Shown here: positions 1 to 8,331 of the stretch, in pieces
Numbering within the stretch: position 1 is the first letter of the stretch
Layout: every line of letters begins with the position of its first letter
DNA from: Deltaproteobacteria bacterium
GTDB taxonomy: Bacteria; Myxococcota; XYA12-FULL-58-9
Direction of reading: 5' to 3'
Length of the DNA stretch: 64,000 bases
Assembly: GCA_016218825.1 (NCBI GenBank)
Contig: JACRCV010000086.1
Location: 1-64,000 of the forward strand
The notes under the pieces: model-generated
What the model was told of the DNA's origin: nothing
Databases searched by the model: none
Seen by the model: only the letters and a program-made list of their open reading frames with translations
Translations under genes and position numbers: made by a program

Positions 1-34
1 CATACATCTCGGAAACGTATTCGCTTTTCGCCAT
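1..34 (-). CDS. 5' end of an unidentified gene, cut by the window edge
   Basis: Read on the minus strand, the first bases look like a gene start. An AGGGAGG ribosome-binding site (positions 44-50) stands 9 nt upstream of an ATG whose A is at 34. The reading frame gives MAKSEYVSEMY before the edge. A second in-frame ATG at 43 touches the ribosome-binding site and is a poorer start. Eleven codons are too few to name a product. The gene is divergent from the scramblase-like gene at 235, so bases 35-234 probably hold promoters for both. Confidence 0.45.
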   Translation of the reverse strand, partial: MAKSEYVSEMY

Positions 35-234
35 CGGACTCATCCTCCCTGCCTACCGATCCGGCATTCGGTAACAAGAATTATGAGTCAACGATTCGGT
101 CGCTCAGCCACGTTCGGTAACATCTCTTGCGGGGCAATTCGTCGCCGGTCCGCAACGCAACTTTCGCCGGGCGCGGGCGATAACCTAGACCGAGCCCAGG
201 CAACTGCGACGACGCAAACGGCAAGGAGACTGCC

Positions 235-1209
235 ATGAGCGCCAACGAGATCCGAATTTCGGCCATCGCCAAAGCAGAGACGCCGGAGGCGTTACTGCTC
301 GCGACCGCGGACGCGGAGGGCGTGAAGAACGACAAGATCTCGGCCGTCGAGCTCGACAACTACCTCGCGCGACACGGCGTGCCGGCGACGATGACGCAGG
401 GCAAGCTGAACGCCCTGAAGACCTCGATGCTCAACACCCTGGCGCCGGACGCCGTCGGCCGGCTCGACGTCAAGAGCTACGGCGGGGGCGCCGTGCTGCC
501 GACGAAGCTCCGCATGGAGGAGCACATCATGACCGGCCTCCTCGGCGGCTCGACGTTTACCACCTTCGACATCAAGGACGCGCAGAGCAAGAAGAAGGTC
601 GCACAGCTCGAGCGCCAGTGGCGCGCGGACGAAGGCTCCGGCTTGCTGCGCAACGCGTTCTCCGCCGTGTTCGTGCTGCGCAACAGCGCCAACCCCGACA
701 AGGACACCAACGTGGTGGCGCGCTCGAAGCCGGTGATCGTCAACTTCGAGAGCTTCACCGACAACTTCCGCCAGCAGTACCGCATCGAAGACGGCGCCGG
801 GAACCGCATCGGCACCATCCAGGAGCGGTGGGTCAACGTCGCGACGGGTCTGGCGCAGAAGCTCTTGGTCGGCAAGAAGCTCGTCACCTACTGGGAGATC
901 CTGGACGCCAACGATCGAGTCGTGGCGCGCTCCGACAAGACCGAGCTCCTCACCACCGAGCTCGTGCTCCAAGGCACCGGGACGGACGCGAGCGGCAAGC
1001 TGGCCAGCGCCAAAGAGGACTACCTCAACCATTGGGTCCGCGCCGCGGGCGACGACTGGACCCTCGAGACCCACCAGCCCGGCAGCATCGATCGGCGGCT
1101 CCTGGTCTTCGCCGCCGCGTACAAGTCATGGGGCGACAAGAAAGAAGCAGAGCGCCGCGCCGCCAACAGCTCGAGCTCGAGCTCGAGCTCCAAACCCAAG
1201 CATCGCTGA
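235..1209 (+). CDS. Scramblase / LURP-one-related-like protein with EF-hand-like N-terminus
   Basis: The 324-residue product has no signal peptide or membrane segment. Residues about 20-47 resemble an EF-hand-like loop-helix (DAEGVKNDKISAVELDNYL). From about residue 95 the alternation of strands such as YRIEDGAGNRIGTIQERW and YWEILDANDRVVARSDK, and the late WTLETHQPGSIDRRLLVFAAAY, resemble the tubby-like barrel of phospholipid scramblase / LURP-one-related (LOR) proteins. The last 15 residues are a Ser run plus a basic tail. The ATG at 235 follows AAGGAG at 223-228. Membrane or lipid association is known for the eukaryotic relatives; for this protein it is only inference. The fold assignment is by eye. 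Confidence 0.5.
   Translation: MSANEIRISAIAKAETPEALLLATADAEGVKNDKISAVELDNYLARHGVPATMTQGKLNALKTSMLNTLAPDAVGRLDVKSYGGGAVLPTKLRMEEHIMTGLLGGSTFTTFDIKDAQSKKKVAQLERQWRADEGSGLLRNAFSAVFVLRNSANPDKDTNVVARSKPVIVNFESFTDNFRQQYRIEDGAGNRIGTIQERWVNVATGLAQKLLVGKKLVTYWEILDANDRVVARSDKTELLTTELVLQGTGTDASGKLASAKEDYLNHWVRAAGDDWTLETHQPGSIDRRLLVFAAAYKSWGDKKEAERRAANSSSSSSSSKPKHR
1168..1191 (+). repeat. Four-unit AGCTCG hexanucleotide repeat
   Basis: Four consecutive copies of AGCTCG (the last reads AGCTCC) lie inside the 3' end of the scramblase-like gene and encode the Ser-Ser run near its C-terminus. The unit is a multiple of three, so slippage would change the number of Ser residues and not the frame. Confidence 0.8.
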
Positions 1210-1268
1210 GCGCGATCGGTCGATGCGACAGCTCGGGAGACCTCGTCCCGACGCGCCGGAGGACGTCC

Positions 1269-1493
1269 ATGGTCATCAGCTATCGAACCAATCGAGGCCG
1301 CGGGCAGACGGTCACGCGCGACGTCGGCCGGGTGGCGCCGCAGGTCCAGGGCAGAATCATCGGCTCCGGCGACATCGACGTGGCGTCGCGGAGCATGTCG
1401 CGTGACGCGTTGAGCGCCTGGTTGAGTCAGAGCGTCGTCTTCACGCGCCTGACCGCGAACGCCCGTCAGAACGTGCGCCGCCGCGGGCTCTAA
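1269..1493 (+). CDS. 74-residue protein of unknown function
   Basis: A short frame starts at ATG 1269 behind a good ribosome-binding site, GGAGGA at 1258-1263, with 5-nt spacing, and ends at a TAA. The product is basic, Arg/Ser rich, and has no Cys, signal peptide or membrane segment. Its beginning (MVISYRTNRGRGQ) has strand-forming, low-complexity character. I recognise no family. It lies 59 nt downstream of the scramblase-like gene on the same strand and may be co-transcribed with it. Support is the ribosome-binding site plus lack of a competing gene. Confidence 0.5.
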   Translation: MVISYRTNRGRGQTVTRDVGRVAPQVQGRIIGSGDIDVASRSMSRDALSAWLSQSVVFTRLTANARQNVRRRGL

Positions 1494-1597
1494 CGGACCC
1501 GCACCGGCTGCATCATCAACGCCGAGGGGGGCGGCACACAGCGTCGTGGCGCGCGGGCTCGGTGGCCATTCACCGAGCGCTGCGCTAGAGTCCGGCG

Positions 1598-2020
1598 ATG
1601 GTCGAGGCGACGGCGGGCAATCCCTGGCGGGTGCTGGTGGTCGAGGACAACCCCCTCATCCGTGAGAGCGTGGCGCTCGCCATCCGGCGCTTGAACAATC
1701 GTCTTGCGGCCGGCCAGCGTCAGGTGCAGCTCTTCGCGGCCGACAACGGCGCCACCGCGTGGGAGCTCGTGGTCGCCAACAACATCGAGCTGGTGATCAC
1801 CGACCTCTATATTCCGGTGTTGAGCGGCATCAAGCTGATTCAGAAGATCCGCGAGACCTCGACCACCGCGACCCTGAAGATCCTGGCGATCAGCGCCAGC
1901 ATCGAGGACGCGCGGGTGGTGTCGCTCGGCGCCGGCGCCGACAAGTTCCTGCAGAAGCCGATCCGTCTGGTCGATCTGATCGACGCCTTGCGCGGGATGC
2001 TGCACCTGGAACTGACGTGA
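1598..2020 (+). CDS. Single-domain response regulator (CheY-like receiver)
   Basis: The 140-residue product is a lone REC domain with no output domain. It has the acidic pair E16/D17 in VLVVEDN, the phospho-acceptor D69 in VITDLYIP, S99 in place of the usual Thr/Ser switch residue, and K120 in the LQKPI motif. Such proteins accept phosphate from a histidine kinase and act by protein-protein contact. No cognate kinase is adjacent; the nearest in the window is the PocR-type kinase near 52 kb. Its stop overlaps the GTG of rsmB (GTGA at 2017-2020), so the two genes are translationally coupled. Whether the regulator has anything to do with rRNA methylation is unknown. Confidence 0.9.
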   Translation: MVEATAGNPWRVLVVEDNPLIRESVALAIRRLNNRLAAGQRQVQLFAADNGATAWELVVANNIELVITDLYIPVLSGIKLIQKIRETSTTATLKILAISASIEDARVVSLGAGADKFLQKPIRLVDLIDALRGMLHLELT

Positions 2021-3402
2021 CCGCCAAGGCCGGCTCGGCGCGCCAGGTCGCCCTGAACGTGTTGGTGCGCGTCGCCCGCGACGGCGCCTACGCCGACCGC
2101 GCCCTCGACGTGGCCCTCGACCGCTCGGCGCTCTCGGATCGCGACCGCGGGCTCGCGACCGAGCTGGTGTACGGCACGCTGCGGCAGCAGATCTACATCG
2201 ACTTCCTGCTGAGCACCCTCGCCGACCGCCCGCTGAAGAAGACCGCGCCGATCGTGCGCGAGAGCCTGCGGATGGGGGCCTATCAGATCCTCGAGACCCG
2301 CGTGCCCGCCCACGCCGCGGTCAACGAGGCCGTGGCCCTGGTGCAACACGACTTTCGCCACGCCGCCGGCTTCGTCAACGCCGTGCTGCGCAAGCTCGCC
2401 ACCCTCAAGGAAGAGGGCCAGCTGCCGCGAGTCTCCGAGCGCGTTGCCGACGAGCGCGAGGCCCTGGCGATCGCCGGGGCGCACGCGCCGTGGATCGTGC
2501 AAGAGGTCGCCAGACGCCGGGGCGCCGACGCCGCCCGTGCCTTCATCGCCGCCAACAACCAGCGACCGCCGCTGTCGTTGCGGGTGAACGAAAGCCGTGC
2601 GACCCGCGACGAGGTGCGCCGCGAGCTGGAAGCACAAGGGATCGAGGTCGAGGTCCCGCCGCGGGTGGCGACCGGACTCATCGCGAAGCACGCCGGCGAC
2701 GTCGGCGCGCTCCCCGGTCTTGCCGCGGGTCGATTCACGGTGCAGGACCTCGGCGCCCAGCTCATCGGCGAGCTTTCGCGCCCCGAGCCGGGTGCCTTCG
2801 TGCTCGACGCTTGCGCCGCGCCCGGGGGCAAGGCGACGCACCTCGCGGAGATGACGCCGTCGGCGACCGTGCTCGCGACCGATCTGCACGCCGGCAAGAC
2901 CCGCCTCATCGACGCGCACGCGCTGCGCCTCGGCCTCGCGAACCTGCGCTCCGGCGTCGTCGACGCCACCGACCCCGACGCCCTCGGCATGCTGCTCACC
3001 GACCACGGCCGCGACCACGTCGACCTGGCGCTCGTCGATGCGCCCTGCTCCGGTTTGGGCACGCTGCGCCGCAACCCCGAGCTGCGGTCGAGCGCCAAAG
3101 ACCGCGTCAAAGACCTCACGCGCCTGCAAGACCAACTGCTCGACGCGATCGCCACCGCCGTCCGCCCCGGCGGTTTCTTGGTCTACGCGGTGTGCACCAT
3201 CACCGAGGCCGAAGGGCCCGAGCGCATCGCCGAATTCTTGAAGCGAAACGGAGACTTCGAGCCGAGCATGCCGGAGAGCCCGGTGCTGGCGCCGTTGTTC
3301 GTGGAGCACGCGGGCGAGGCGGGGCGGTTCACGGCGGTGGCGATGTGGACCGACTTGCACGACACCGACGGCTTCTTTGCGGTGCGGCTCAGGCGGCGGT
3401 GA
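2017..3402 (+). CDS. rsmB: 16S rRNA (cytosine-967 C5)-methyltransferase RsmB
   Basis: The product of 461 residues has the full two-part RsmB layout. An N-terminal NusB-like helical domain (about 1-140, with VNAVLRKL) precedes a Rossmann SAM-dependent methyltransferase. Motif I is DACAAPGGKATHLAE, motif IV is DAPCSGLGTLRRNPE, and the late catalytic-Cys motif is YAVCTITEAEG. Both Cys residues used by RNA m5C methyltransferases are therefore present. The family adds a methyl group to C967 of 16S rRNA. I chose the GTG at 2017 because it overlaps the upstream stop as GTGA and begins right at the NusB domain; longer in-frame versions would run through the response regulator. It ends 22 nt from a convergent gene. 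Confidence 0.93.
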   Translation: MTAKAGSARQVALNVLVRVARDGAYADRALDVALDRSALSDRDRGLATELVYGTLRQQIYIDFLLSTLADRPLKKTAPIVRESLRMGAYQILETRVPAHAAVNEAVALVQHDFRHAAGFVNAVLRKLATLKEEGQLPRVSERVADEREALAIAGAHAPWIVQEVARRRGADAARAFIAANNQRPPLSLRVNESRATRDEVRRELEAQGIEVEVPPRVATGLIAKHAGDVGALPGLAAGRFTVQDLGAQLIGELSRPEPGAFVLDACAAPGGKATHLAEMTPSATVLATDLHAGKTRLIDAHALRLGLANLRSGVVDATDPDALGMLLTDHGRDHVDLALVDAPCSGLGTLRRNPELRSSAKDRVKDLTRLQDQLLDAIATAVRPGGFLVYAVCTITEAEGPERIAEFLKRNGDFEPSMPESPVLAPLFVEHAGEAGRFTAVAMWTDLHDTDGFFAVRLRRR

Positions 3403-3424
3403 GGCGGGGCGGCGGGCGGAACGC

Positions 3425-6400
3425 TCAACGATAAAGCCCGTGGCGTTTGATGTATGCCAGGACCTCCGGGGCGAGCTCGGCGGGGGTGCCGCCTTCTTCG
3501 AGCTGCCTGCGGACTTTCGTCGACGAGATTCCTTGGTCGAGGTCGCGGACCGCGCGCACCGGTCGACCATCGAAGGAATCGGGCAAGGCCGCGCCGTCGT
3601 GGCGGTCGTTGACCAGGAATTCGACACCAGGGGTGCGTTGCTCCGGTGGCAGGCGGCGATACCACTCGAAGGTGTCGGTCCCCATGATGTTGAAGACCTG
3701 GGCGCCAGCGTGCTGGCCTTGCACCGTACGTACCACGTCCCACAGCTCACCGGCGCCGATCTTCGCCTCGACCTCGGGCTCGAGCAGGCGAACGCTCGGG
3801 TCACCGGCGACCAACGTCTGCACCATGCGCTGCCGGTGCTCAATGCTCTGCATCTGCTTGTAGGCCGTCGAGTGGTCGGGCACCACGTAGACCACATCGA
3901 GACCGAACTCCGCCTTCATCCGCTCGACCACCGCCTTGTGGCCCAGGTGCGGCGGATCGAAGCTGCCGGCGTAGACCCCGACCCGCGCCGGTCTCGCGCT
4001 TGGGCCCGGGTGCTCGATTCGCATGACCTCAGGCCGGCGTTTGCTCTTGATAATCTCCTTCACGACCGGGCCGAGCTCGCTCGCGCGGTCAGCGGTGACG
4101 ATGTGGAAGTTCGCCGGCCGCTCTGCAACCGGCATCGCCATGAGCCTCTGTGCAAAGGCGTCGGCGGCGCCGATCGGCGTCGGCAGCTTGCCGGTCACCG
4201 GGTCCGGAGCGCTCGCGAACAGCACGAAGTCGGTGGCGCGATACTCCGGTCGCAGGCTGAGCTCGAGGGCTTCGGTCGGCGTCGGGCCGCCACCGAAGAA
4301 CACCATGACCCCGCCCTCGGCGTTGGCGACGTTCATGTTCGCCTGCAGCGGATCCATCCAGTTGTCCACCCGGCCCACGGGCCAGAGGTACTGCTTGCGT
4401 TGGCCGATCCACTCCGAGTTGGTTTGGTCCGGGAGGCTGCCGATGAGCACCGGCGCCGGCTTCCCCGCCTCCGTGGTCGAGGCCTGGGCCGCGAGGACCA
4501 GGGTGTGGACGTTGGTCTCGTCTGAAGGGATTCGGACCACCTTCGTGGGATCGGTTGGATCTGGAACCTTCGCGTAGGAATCGGTGGCGCCGGTGAGATA
4601 GCCGGCCTCGGCGCCTAGGGCGTCTACCAGCGACTCGGCCGCGGCGAGGCGCTGCTCCGGTGTGCCCGCGGACTGGCCGAGCTTGGCGCCCGACACGACG
4701 CCTACCGGCACCCGACCGCCGAGCTTGTCGCGGACGTCGGCGGCGTCCACTAGCATCGCGTCGTACTTTCGGGCGTACGGCTCGCCCTGCTTCTGCTTTC
4801 CGGCCTCGACGTCGTTCTCCGGTTCTGACGCGAGGAGTTGGCGCCATTCGTTCGATAGCGTCGGATCGCCCTCCACGCCAAAACTCCGCTTTGGGTGTCG
4901 AGCGCGCAGGTCGCGCACGCCGACGGCCGCGGTCTCGACCTTTCGCCCCGGTACGTATCGACTCGTGAAGTAGAGGGGCTGGCCCACATTGCTGGGGCCG
5001 TCGCCGGTCTTGCCGATCGTCACCCCGGCCACCACTGCGCCTTCGTCGGTGACCTTGCCTACCGGGTTGTTGTGGTAGGTGTTGAGCTCGCGGGTCCATG
5101 TCACGAAGCGACCGTCTTCGCCACCCACCCGTCCGGTCATCACCGCGACGCCGTCCTTGGTGACGACGAGCAGCGACTTGGAGCCGCGGACCTCGGGATA
5201 GAGGTCGGTGTACGAGGTGTCGGTGCGGATGAGCACTTGGTCACCGGGGGCCTCGAGCGGCACCGGGTTCGAAGCCTGCGGTTTGTGCCCGGTGATCGCC
5301 GCGGTGATGCCCGAGGCTCGCATCGACGCGGCGACCGATTCGGTGAAAGTCCCGGCGTTCGCCTCGTCCACCGAGGCGACGCCGCCCTTCTCGTGCACCA
5401 GCCGCGGCGTGGCGGTGTAGACCGTGCCGATGTCGATGTTCTTGTTGGCGCCCAGGCCGCCGTCCCAGTTCGATTCGCCGATGTAACGCAGGATCTCGGG
5501 CGGCACGCCGGTCTGCTTGTAGATTTCGGCCAACGACGCGCCGTGCTTCATCGAGCGGACCACCCAGTCCGCAAAGTCGACCTGGCCGGCGCCGGGCATG
5601 CCGTCGGGGATCTTCGCCGCCGGCTTGCCGTCGGTGGGCCTGCCAAGTGAGACATCGGAGACGCCGGCATGAAACGCCGCGACACTGGGCGGCAGTTGGT
5701 TCCCCCCGACGCCGCCCAACACCGAGAAGTTTCCGGCGGTAATGATCCGGTACATCCGGCCGCCAGGTTTGTAGCTGTCGACGTAGTCGACAGCCGCTTC
5801 GTGCAGTGTGACCTCGCGACCTTCGAGGATTGACAGCTCCTGGCGGTGGAACTCCAGCTGCCCGCGCGCGGCGCGGTTCTCGAGGAAGTACTGCACTCGG
5901 TTTTCGAGCACGTTCCCCTTGGCGGCGATGGCGGTCTTCTCCGCTTCGGAGAGCTTGGCGGCGTCGGCGCTCGGCGCCTCCTTCTTCACCAACCACGAGA
6001 CGTAGTCCCGGTTCGAGAGCGTCTCGAGCTCCGGTAGCACGTGGAAGATATCGAGCTTGCCGAGCTCGTGGTTGCCCCAGACCACCGAGAGCCTCTTGGC
6101 GTCGATGCTCAGCAAGCCCTCGACGGTGCGGATCCCGGTGGGGCCGCGGTCGACCAGGTCACCCAACACCAGCACCGAGGCTTGCGCGTCCCGCAAGGTC
6201 AACGTCCGGCCGCCGGCGCTCTCGACCAGCAGGCCGGCTTCGATCGCGGTGCGCAGCGAGGAGTTGGACAGGCCTTCGACGTCCCCCACGACCAGGGTGT
6301 AGCCGTCTTTGAAGCTGTGGCCGACGTTGTCGACCATCTGCTCCAACATGAAGCCGAGGTTGCTCGTCGCGGCCTCTTTCATCTCTGGGTGGTCGCGCAA

Positions 6401-6811
6401 GGCTTTGGCGAGCGCGCGGGCGGTGCCGCGTACGGCGGTCGAGGTCTCGAGGTCAATCGGCGGCGCCTTCGTCAACGGTGTCGCCACGCCCGGATCCTCG
6501 GTGATGCCCCGCTCGCGCATCTTGCGGTACGCATTCAGGATCGTGGATTTCTGTTGGCCCTCCGGCGCCAGCGCCAGCTTGAACAGCGGCTTGTCGGCCG
6601 GCATCTCCTGGACCAGCCGCTTTGACAGCTCCAGGATCTTCGCGGTGCCGGTGGCCGCCTTGGTGAACAGGTCGCGGTAGGCGTCGGGGACCCCGAACTC
6701 CTGGCGCAGGCTCTCGATCGCTTCGCGCCGACGTTCTTCGGGCAGACCGCGGATCGCCTCGAACCGTCGTTCGAGGTAGCGATTGACGCGGTCTACGGTG
6801 GGTGGCGCCAA
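3425..6811 (-). CDS. Multidomain fusion: shared N-terminal module, calcineurin-like phosphoesterase, SLOG-like region, NadD-like nucleotidyltransferase
   Basis: This protein of 1128 residues is the last gene of a minus-strand operon. Residues 1-105 are a helical module also found at the start of the next two genes. Residues about 165-515 are a PPP-like metallophosphoesterase: GDVEG at 176-180, GDLVDRG at 217-223, GNHE at 246-249 and a late GHKP with H509. From about 700 to 905 a Rossmann-like region begins with VGVVSGAKLG and contains GGGPTPTE at 840-847, resembling SLOG/LOG nucleotide-binding proteins. Residues about 940-1128 are a NadD/cytidylyltransferase-fold domain with GSFDPPHLGH (HLGH at 955-958) and ISSTKVR at 1095-1101. 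NadD enzymes adenylylate nicotinate mononucleotide. The combined activity is unknown. The TTG start matches the paralogues' starts. No signal peptide is seen. Confidence 0.8.
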   Translation of the reverse strand: MAPPTVDRVNRYLERRFEAIRGLPEERRREAIESLRQEFGVPDAYRDLFTKAATGTAKILELSKRLVQEMPADKPLFKLALAPEGQQKSTILNAYRKMRERGITEDPGVATPLTKAPPIDLETSTAVRGTARALAKALRDHPEMKEAATSNLGFMLEQMVDNVGHSFKDGYTLVVGDVEGLSNSSLRTAIEAGLLVESAGGRTLTLRDAQASVLVLGDLVDRGPTGIRTVEGLLSIDAKRLSVVWGNHELGKLDIFHVLPELETLSNRDYVSWLVKKEAPSADAAKLSEAEKTAIAAKGNVLENRVQYFLENRAARGQLEFHRQELSILEGREVTLHEAAVDYVDSYKPGGRMYRIITAGNFSVLGGVGGNQLPPSVAAFHAGVSDVSLGRPTDGKPAAKIPDGMPGAGQVDFADWVVRSMKHGASLAEIYKQTGVPPEILRYIGESNWDGGLGANKNIDIGTVYTATPRLVHEKGGVASVDEANAGTFTESVAASMRASGITAAITGHKPQASNPVPLEAPGDQVLIRTDTSYTDLYPEVRGSKSLLVVTKDGVAVMTGRVGGEDGRFVTWTRELNTYHNNPVGKVTDEGAVVAGVTIGKTGDGPSNVGQPLYFTSRYVPGRKVETAAVGVRDLRARHPKRSFGVEGDPTLSNEWRQLLASEPENDVEAGKQKQGEPYARKYDAMLVDAADVRDKLGGRVPVGVVSGAKLGQSAGTPEQRLAAAESLVDALGAEAGYLTGATDSYAKVPDPTDPTKVVRIPSDETNVHTLVLAAQASTTEAGKPAPVLIGSLPDQTNSEWIGQRKQYLWPVGRVDNWMDPLQANMNVANAEGGVMVFFGGGPTPTEALELSLRPEYRATDFVLFASAPDPVTGKLPTPIGAADAFAQRLMAMPVAERPANFHIVTADRASELGPVVKEIIKSKRRPEVMRIEHPGPSARPARVGVYAGSFDPPHLGHKAVVERMKAEFGLDVVYVVPDHSTAYKQMQSIEHRQRMVQTLVAGDPSVRLLEPEVEAKIGAGELWDVVRTVQGQHAGAQVFNIMGTDTFEWYRRLPPEQRTPGVEFLVNDRHDGAALPDSFDGRPVRAVRDLDQGISSTKVRRQLEEGGTPAELAPEVLAYIKRHGLYR

Positions 6812-6837
6812 CGTTTGCCCCGATCGTTGCGGCGGCG

Positions 6838-8259
6838 CTACCGGATCGCGTGGATCGCGTTCATCGACATGTTGTTCGTGACGCGCCGCAGCTCGCCCGC
6901 GTCAAAGTACGTGATCCCCAGCCGGATCATGTCGCGATCCTTGTCGGCCTCCGCCTTCGTCAGCTCGGCGAACGGCACCTTCTGCTCCGCCGGCGCCCAG
7001 CTGCCGTTTCGCTCGACCCACTTGTCGTGCAACACGCTGCTCGCTTTCTCGACGAAGGTGGCATCGAGCTTGCCGCCGCTCGCCACTTGCTGCAACGCCA
7101 ACTGCACGGCCACCGAAGCCGAGGCGTCGTTCTCGGCGCGGTTGTTGGCCGCGAGGTAGCGGTTCGGGATGGCGAGGATGTCTTCTTCGACCTTGCCCTC
7201 GGCGATCCGATAGCGTGGCCGGTACTCTGCCGGGACACCCTTGCTGTCCAGATACGTCTGGAGCTCGGCGTGTGTCTGGCACTCCACGGCCTTGCCGTTC
7301 TCTTTCATCGGCTTGAAGCGCTCGGTACGGCCCGAGGCGCGTGCGGTCGCCTGCCAGTCGGCGTGCAATGCGTCGGCGAGCGCGCCGGTGACCAAGAGCC
7401 CGATTCCTTGTTTGATCATGTCCCGGTCTTTGTCGGCCTCGACCTTCGACAGCTGGTCGAAAGGCACCTTCTGTTCCTCGGGCGCCCAGCTGCCGTTTCG
7501 CTCTACCCACTTGTTATGCAACAGGCTGCTCGCCCTCTCGATGAACGCCGCGTCGAGGCTGCCGCCGCTCGCCATCTGCATGGCGACCAACGCGATCGTG
7601 GTCGAAGCCGAAGCGTCGTTCTCGGCGCGGTTGTTGGTCGCGAGGAAACGGTTCGGAATCGCGAGGATGTCCTCCTCGACCTTGCCCTCCACGATCCGAT
7701 AGCGCTCGCGGTACTCCGCGGGGATGCCCTTCGTGTCCAGGTACGCCTGCAGCGCCGCCGCCGTTTGGCACTCCACGGCCTTGCCGTTCTCTTTCATCGG
7801 CTTGAAACGCTCGGTGCGGCCCGAGGCGCGCGCCGTCGCCTGCCAGTCGGCGTGCAGGGCGTCCGCAAGGTCGCTGGTAACGCGCGAGAAGCCGGACACG
7901 TCTCCCGCGTCTGCTTTCGTCGCCGCCGGGCCCTCGGAGATCCCCCGCTCGCGCATCTTGCGGAAGGCATCCTGAATGCTGGACTTGCCCCCGCCCTCCG
8001 GTGCGATCGCCAGCTCGAACAGCGGCACGTCGGCCGGCATCTCCTGGACCAACTTCTTCGCGAGCTCCTGTACCTTGGCCCCGCCCGACGCCGCCTTCAG
8101 GAATTGGTCGCTGTAGCGGTCCGGGACCCCGAGCTCCTTGCGCAGGCTCTCTACCGCTTCTCGGTAGCCCTCCTGGGACTTTCCGCGGTATTGAGCGGAA
8201 AGGTCACGGAATCGACCCTCCAGCAAGGTATTGACTCGATCGAACGTGGTGGTTGCCAT
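6838..8259 (-). CDS. Shared N-terminal module plus two RyR-like repeats
   Basis: The 473-residue product begins with the roughly 105-residue module common to three genes here. It then has two tandem copies of a 163-residue unit (about 129-291 and 292-454). Each copy starts LADALHADWQATAR and ends with KWVERNGSWAP, a short gap, then VPF, L and DKDRDMI. That spacing of H..W, GxW, PF..L and K.DRD resembles the RyR domain of ryanodine receptors and of bacterial conflict proteins, where RyR domains are thought to bind nucleotide-type ligands. The assignment is by pattern and needs a profile search. The gene lies 72 nt downstream of its paralogue and 26 nt upstream of the phosphoesterase fusion, on one presumed transcript. 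ATG start with AGGAGAG upstream. Confidence 0.72.
   Translation of the reverse strand: MATTTFDRVNTLLEGRFRDLSAQYRGKSQEGYREAVESLRKELGVPDRYSDQFLKAASGGAKVQELAKKLVQEMPADVPLFELAIAPEGGGKSSIQDAFRKMRERGISEGPAATKADAGDVSGFSRVTSDLADALHADWQATARASGRTERFKPMKENGKAVECQTAAALQAYLDTKGIPAEYRERYRIVEGKVEEDILAIPNRFLATNNRAENDASASTTIALVAMQMASGGSLDAAFIERASSLLHNKWVERNGSWAPEEQKVPFDQLSKVEADKDRDMIKQGIGLLVTGALADALHADWQATARASGRTERFKPMKENGKAVECQTHAELQTYLDSKGVPAEYRPRYRIAEGKVEEDILAIPNRYLAANNRAENDASASVAVQLALQQVASGGKLDATFVEKASSVLHDKWVERNGSWAPAEQKVPFAELTKAEADKDRDMIRLGITYFDAGELRRVTNNMSMNAIHAIR
6899..7876 (-). repeat. Two tandem 489-nt in-frame repeats inside the RyR-like gene
   Basis: The DNA encoding the two RyR-like units repeats with a period of 489 nt (163 codons). 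For example, the stretch from 7771 is almost the same as the one from 7282. Identity is high at both DNA and protein level, so the duplication is recent or is kept uniform by conversion. Boundaries are approximate. Confidence 0.8.
8082..8151 (-). repeat. 70-nt block identical to 9342-9411 (N-terminal module copy)
   Basis: Comparing the two genes base by base, positions 8082-8151 are identical to 9342-9411, an offset of 1260 nt. The flanking module sequence is also similar but with scattered changes. The block encodes part of the shared N-terminal module (around VPDRYSDQFLKAA). It indicates recent duplication or gene conversion. Confidence 0.88.
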
Positions 8260-8331
8260 CTTCTTCTCTCCTATTCACCGGGTAGCATCCGTGATGCCGT
8301 GGAAATCGTCAACTGCCTTGGTCTTAAAGCT

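Noticed and set aside
292-1074. 260-codon minus-strand frame against the scramblase-like gene
   Set aside because: Val/Gly/Arg-rich antisense translation, no ribosome-binding site; the plus-strand gene has a good one.
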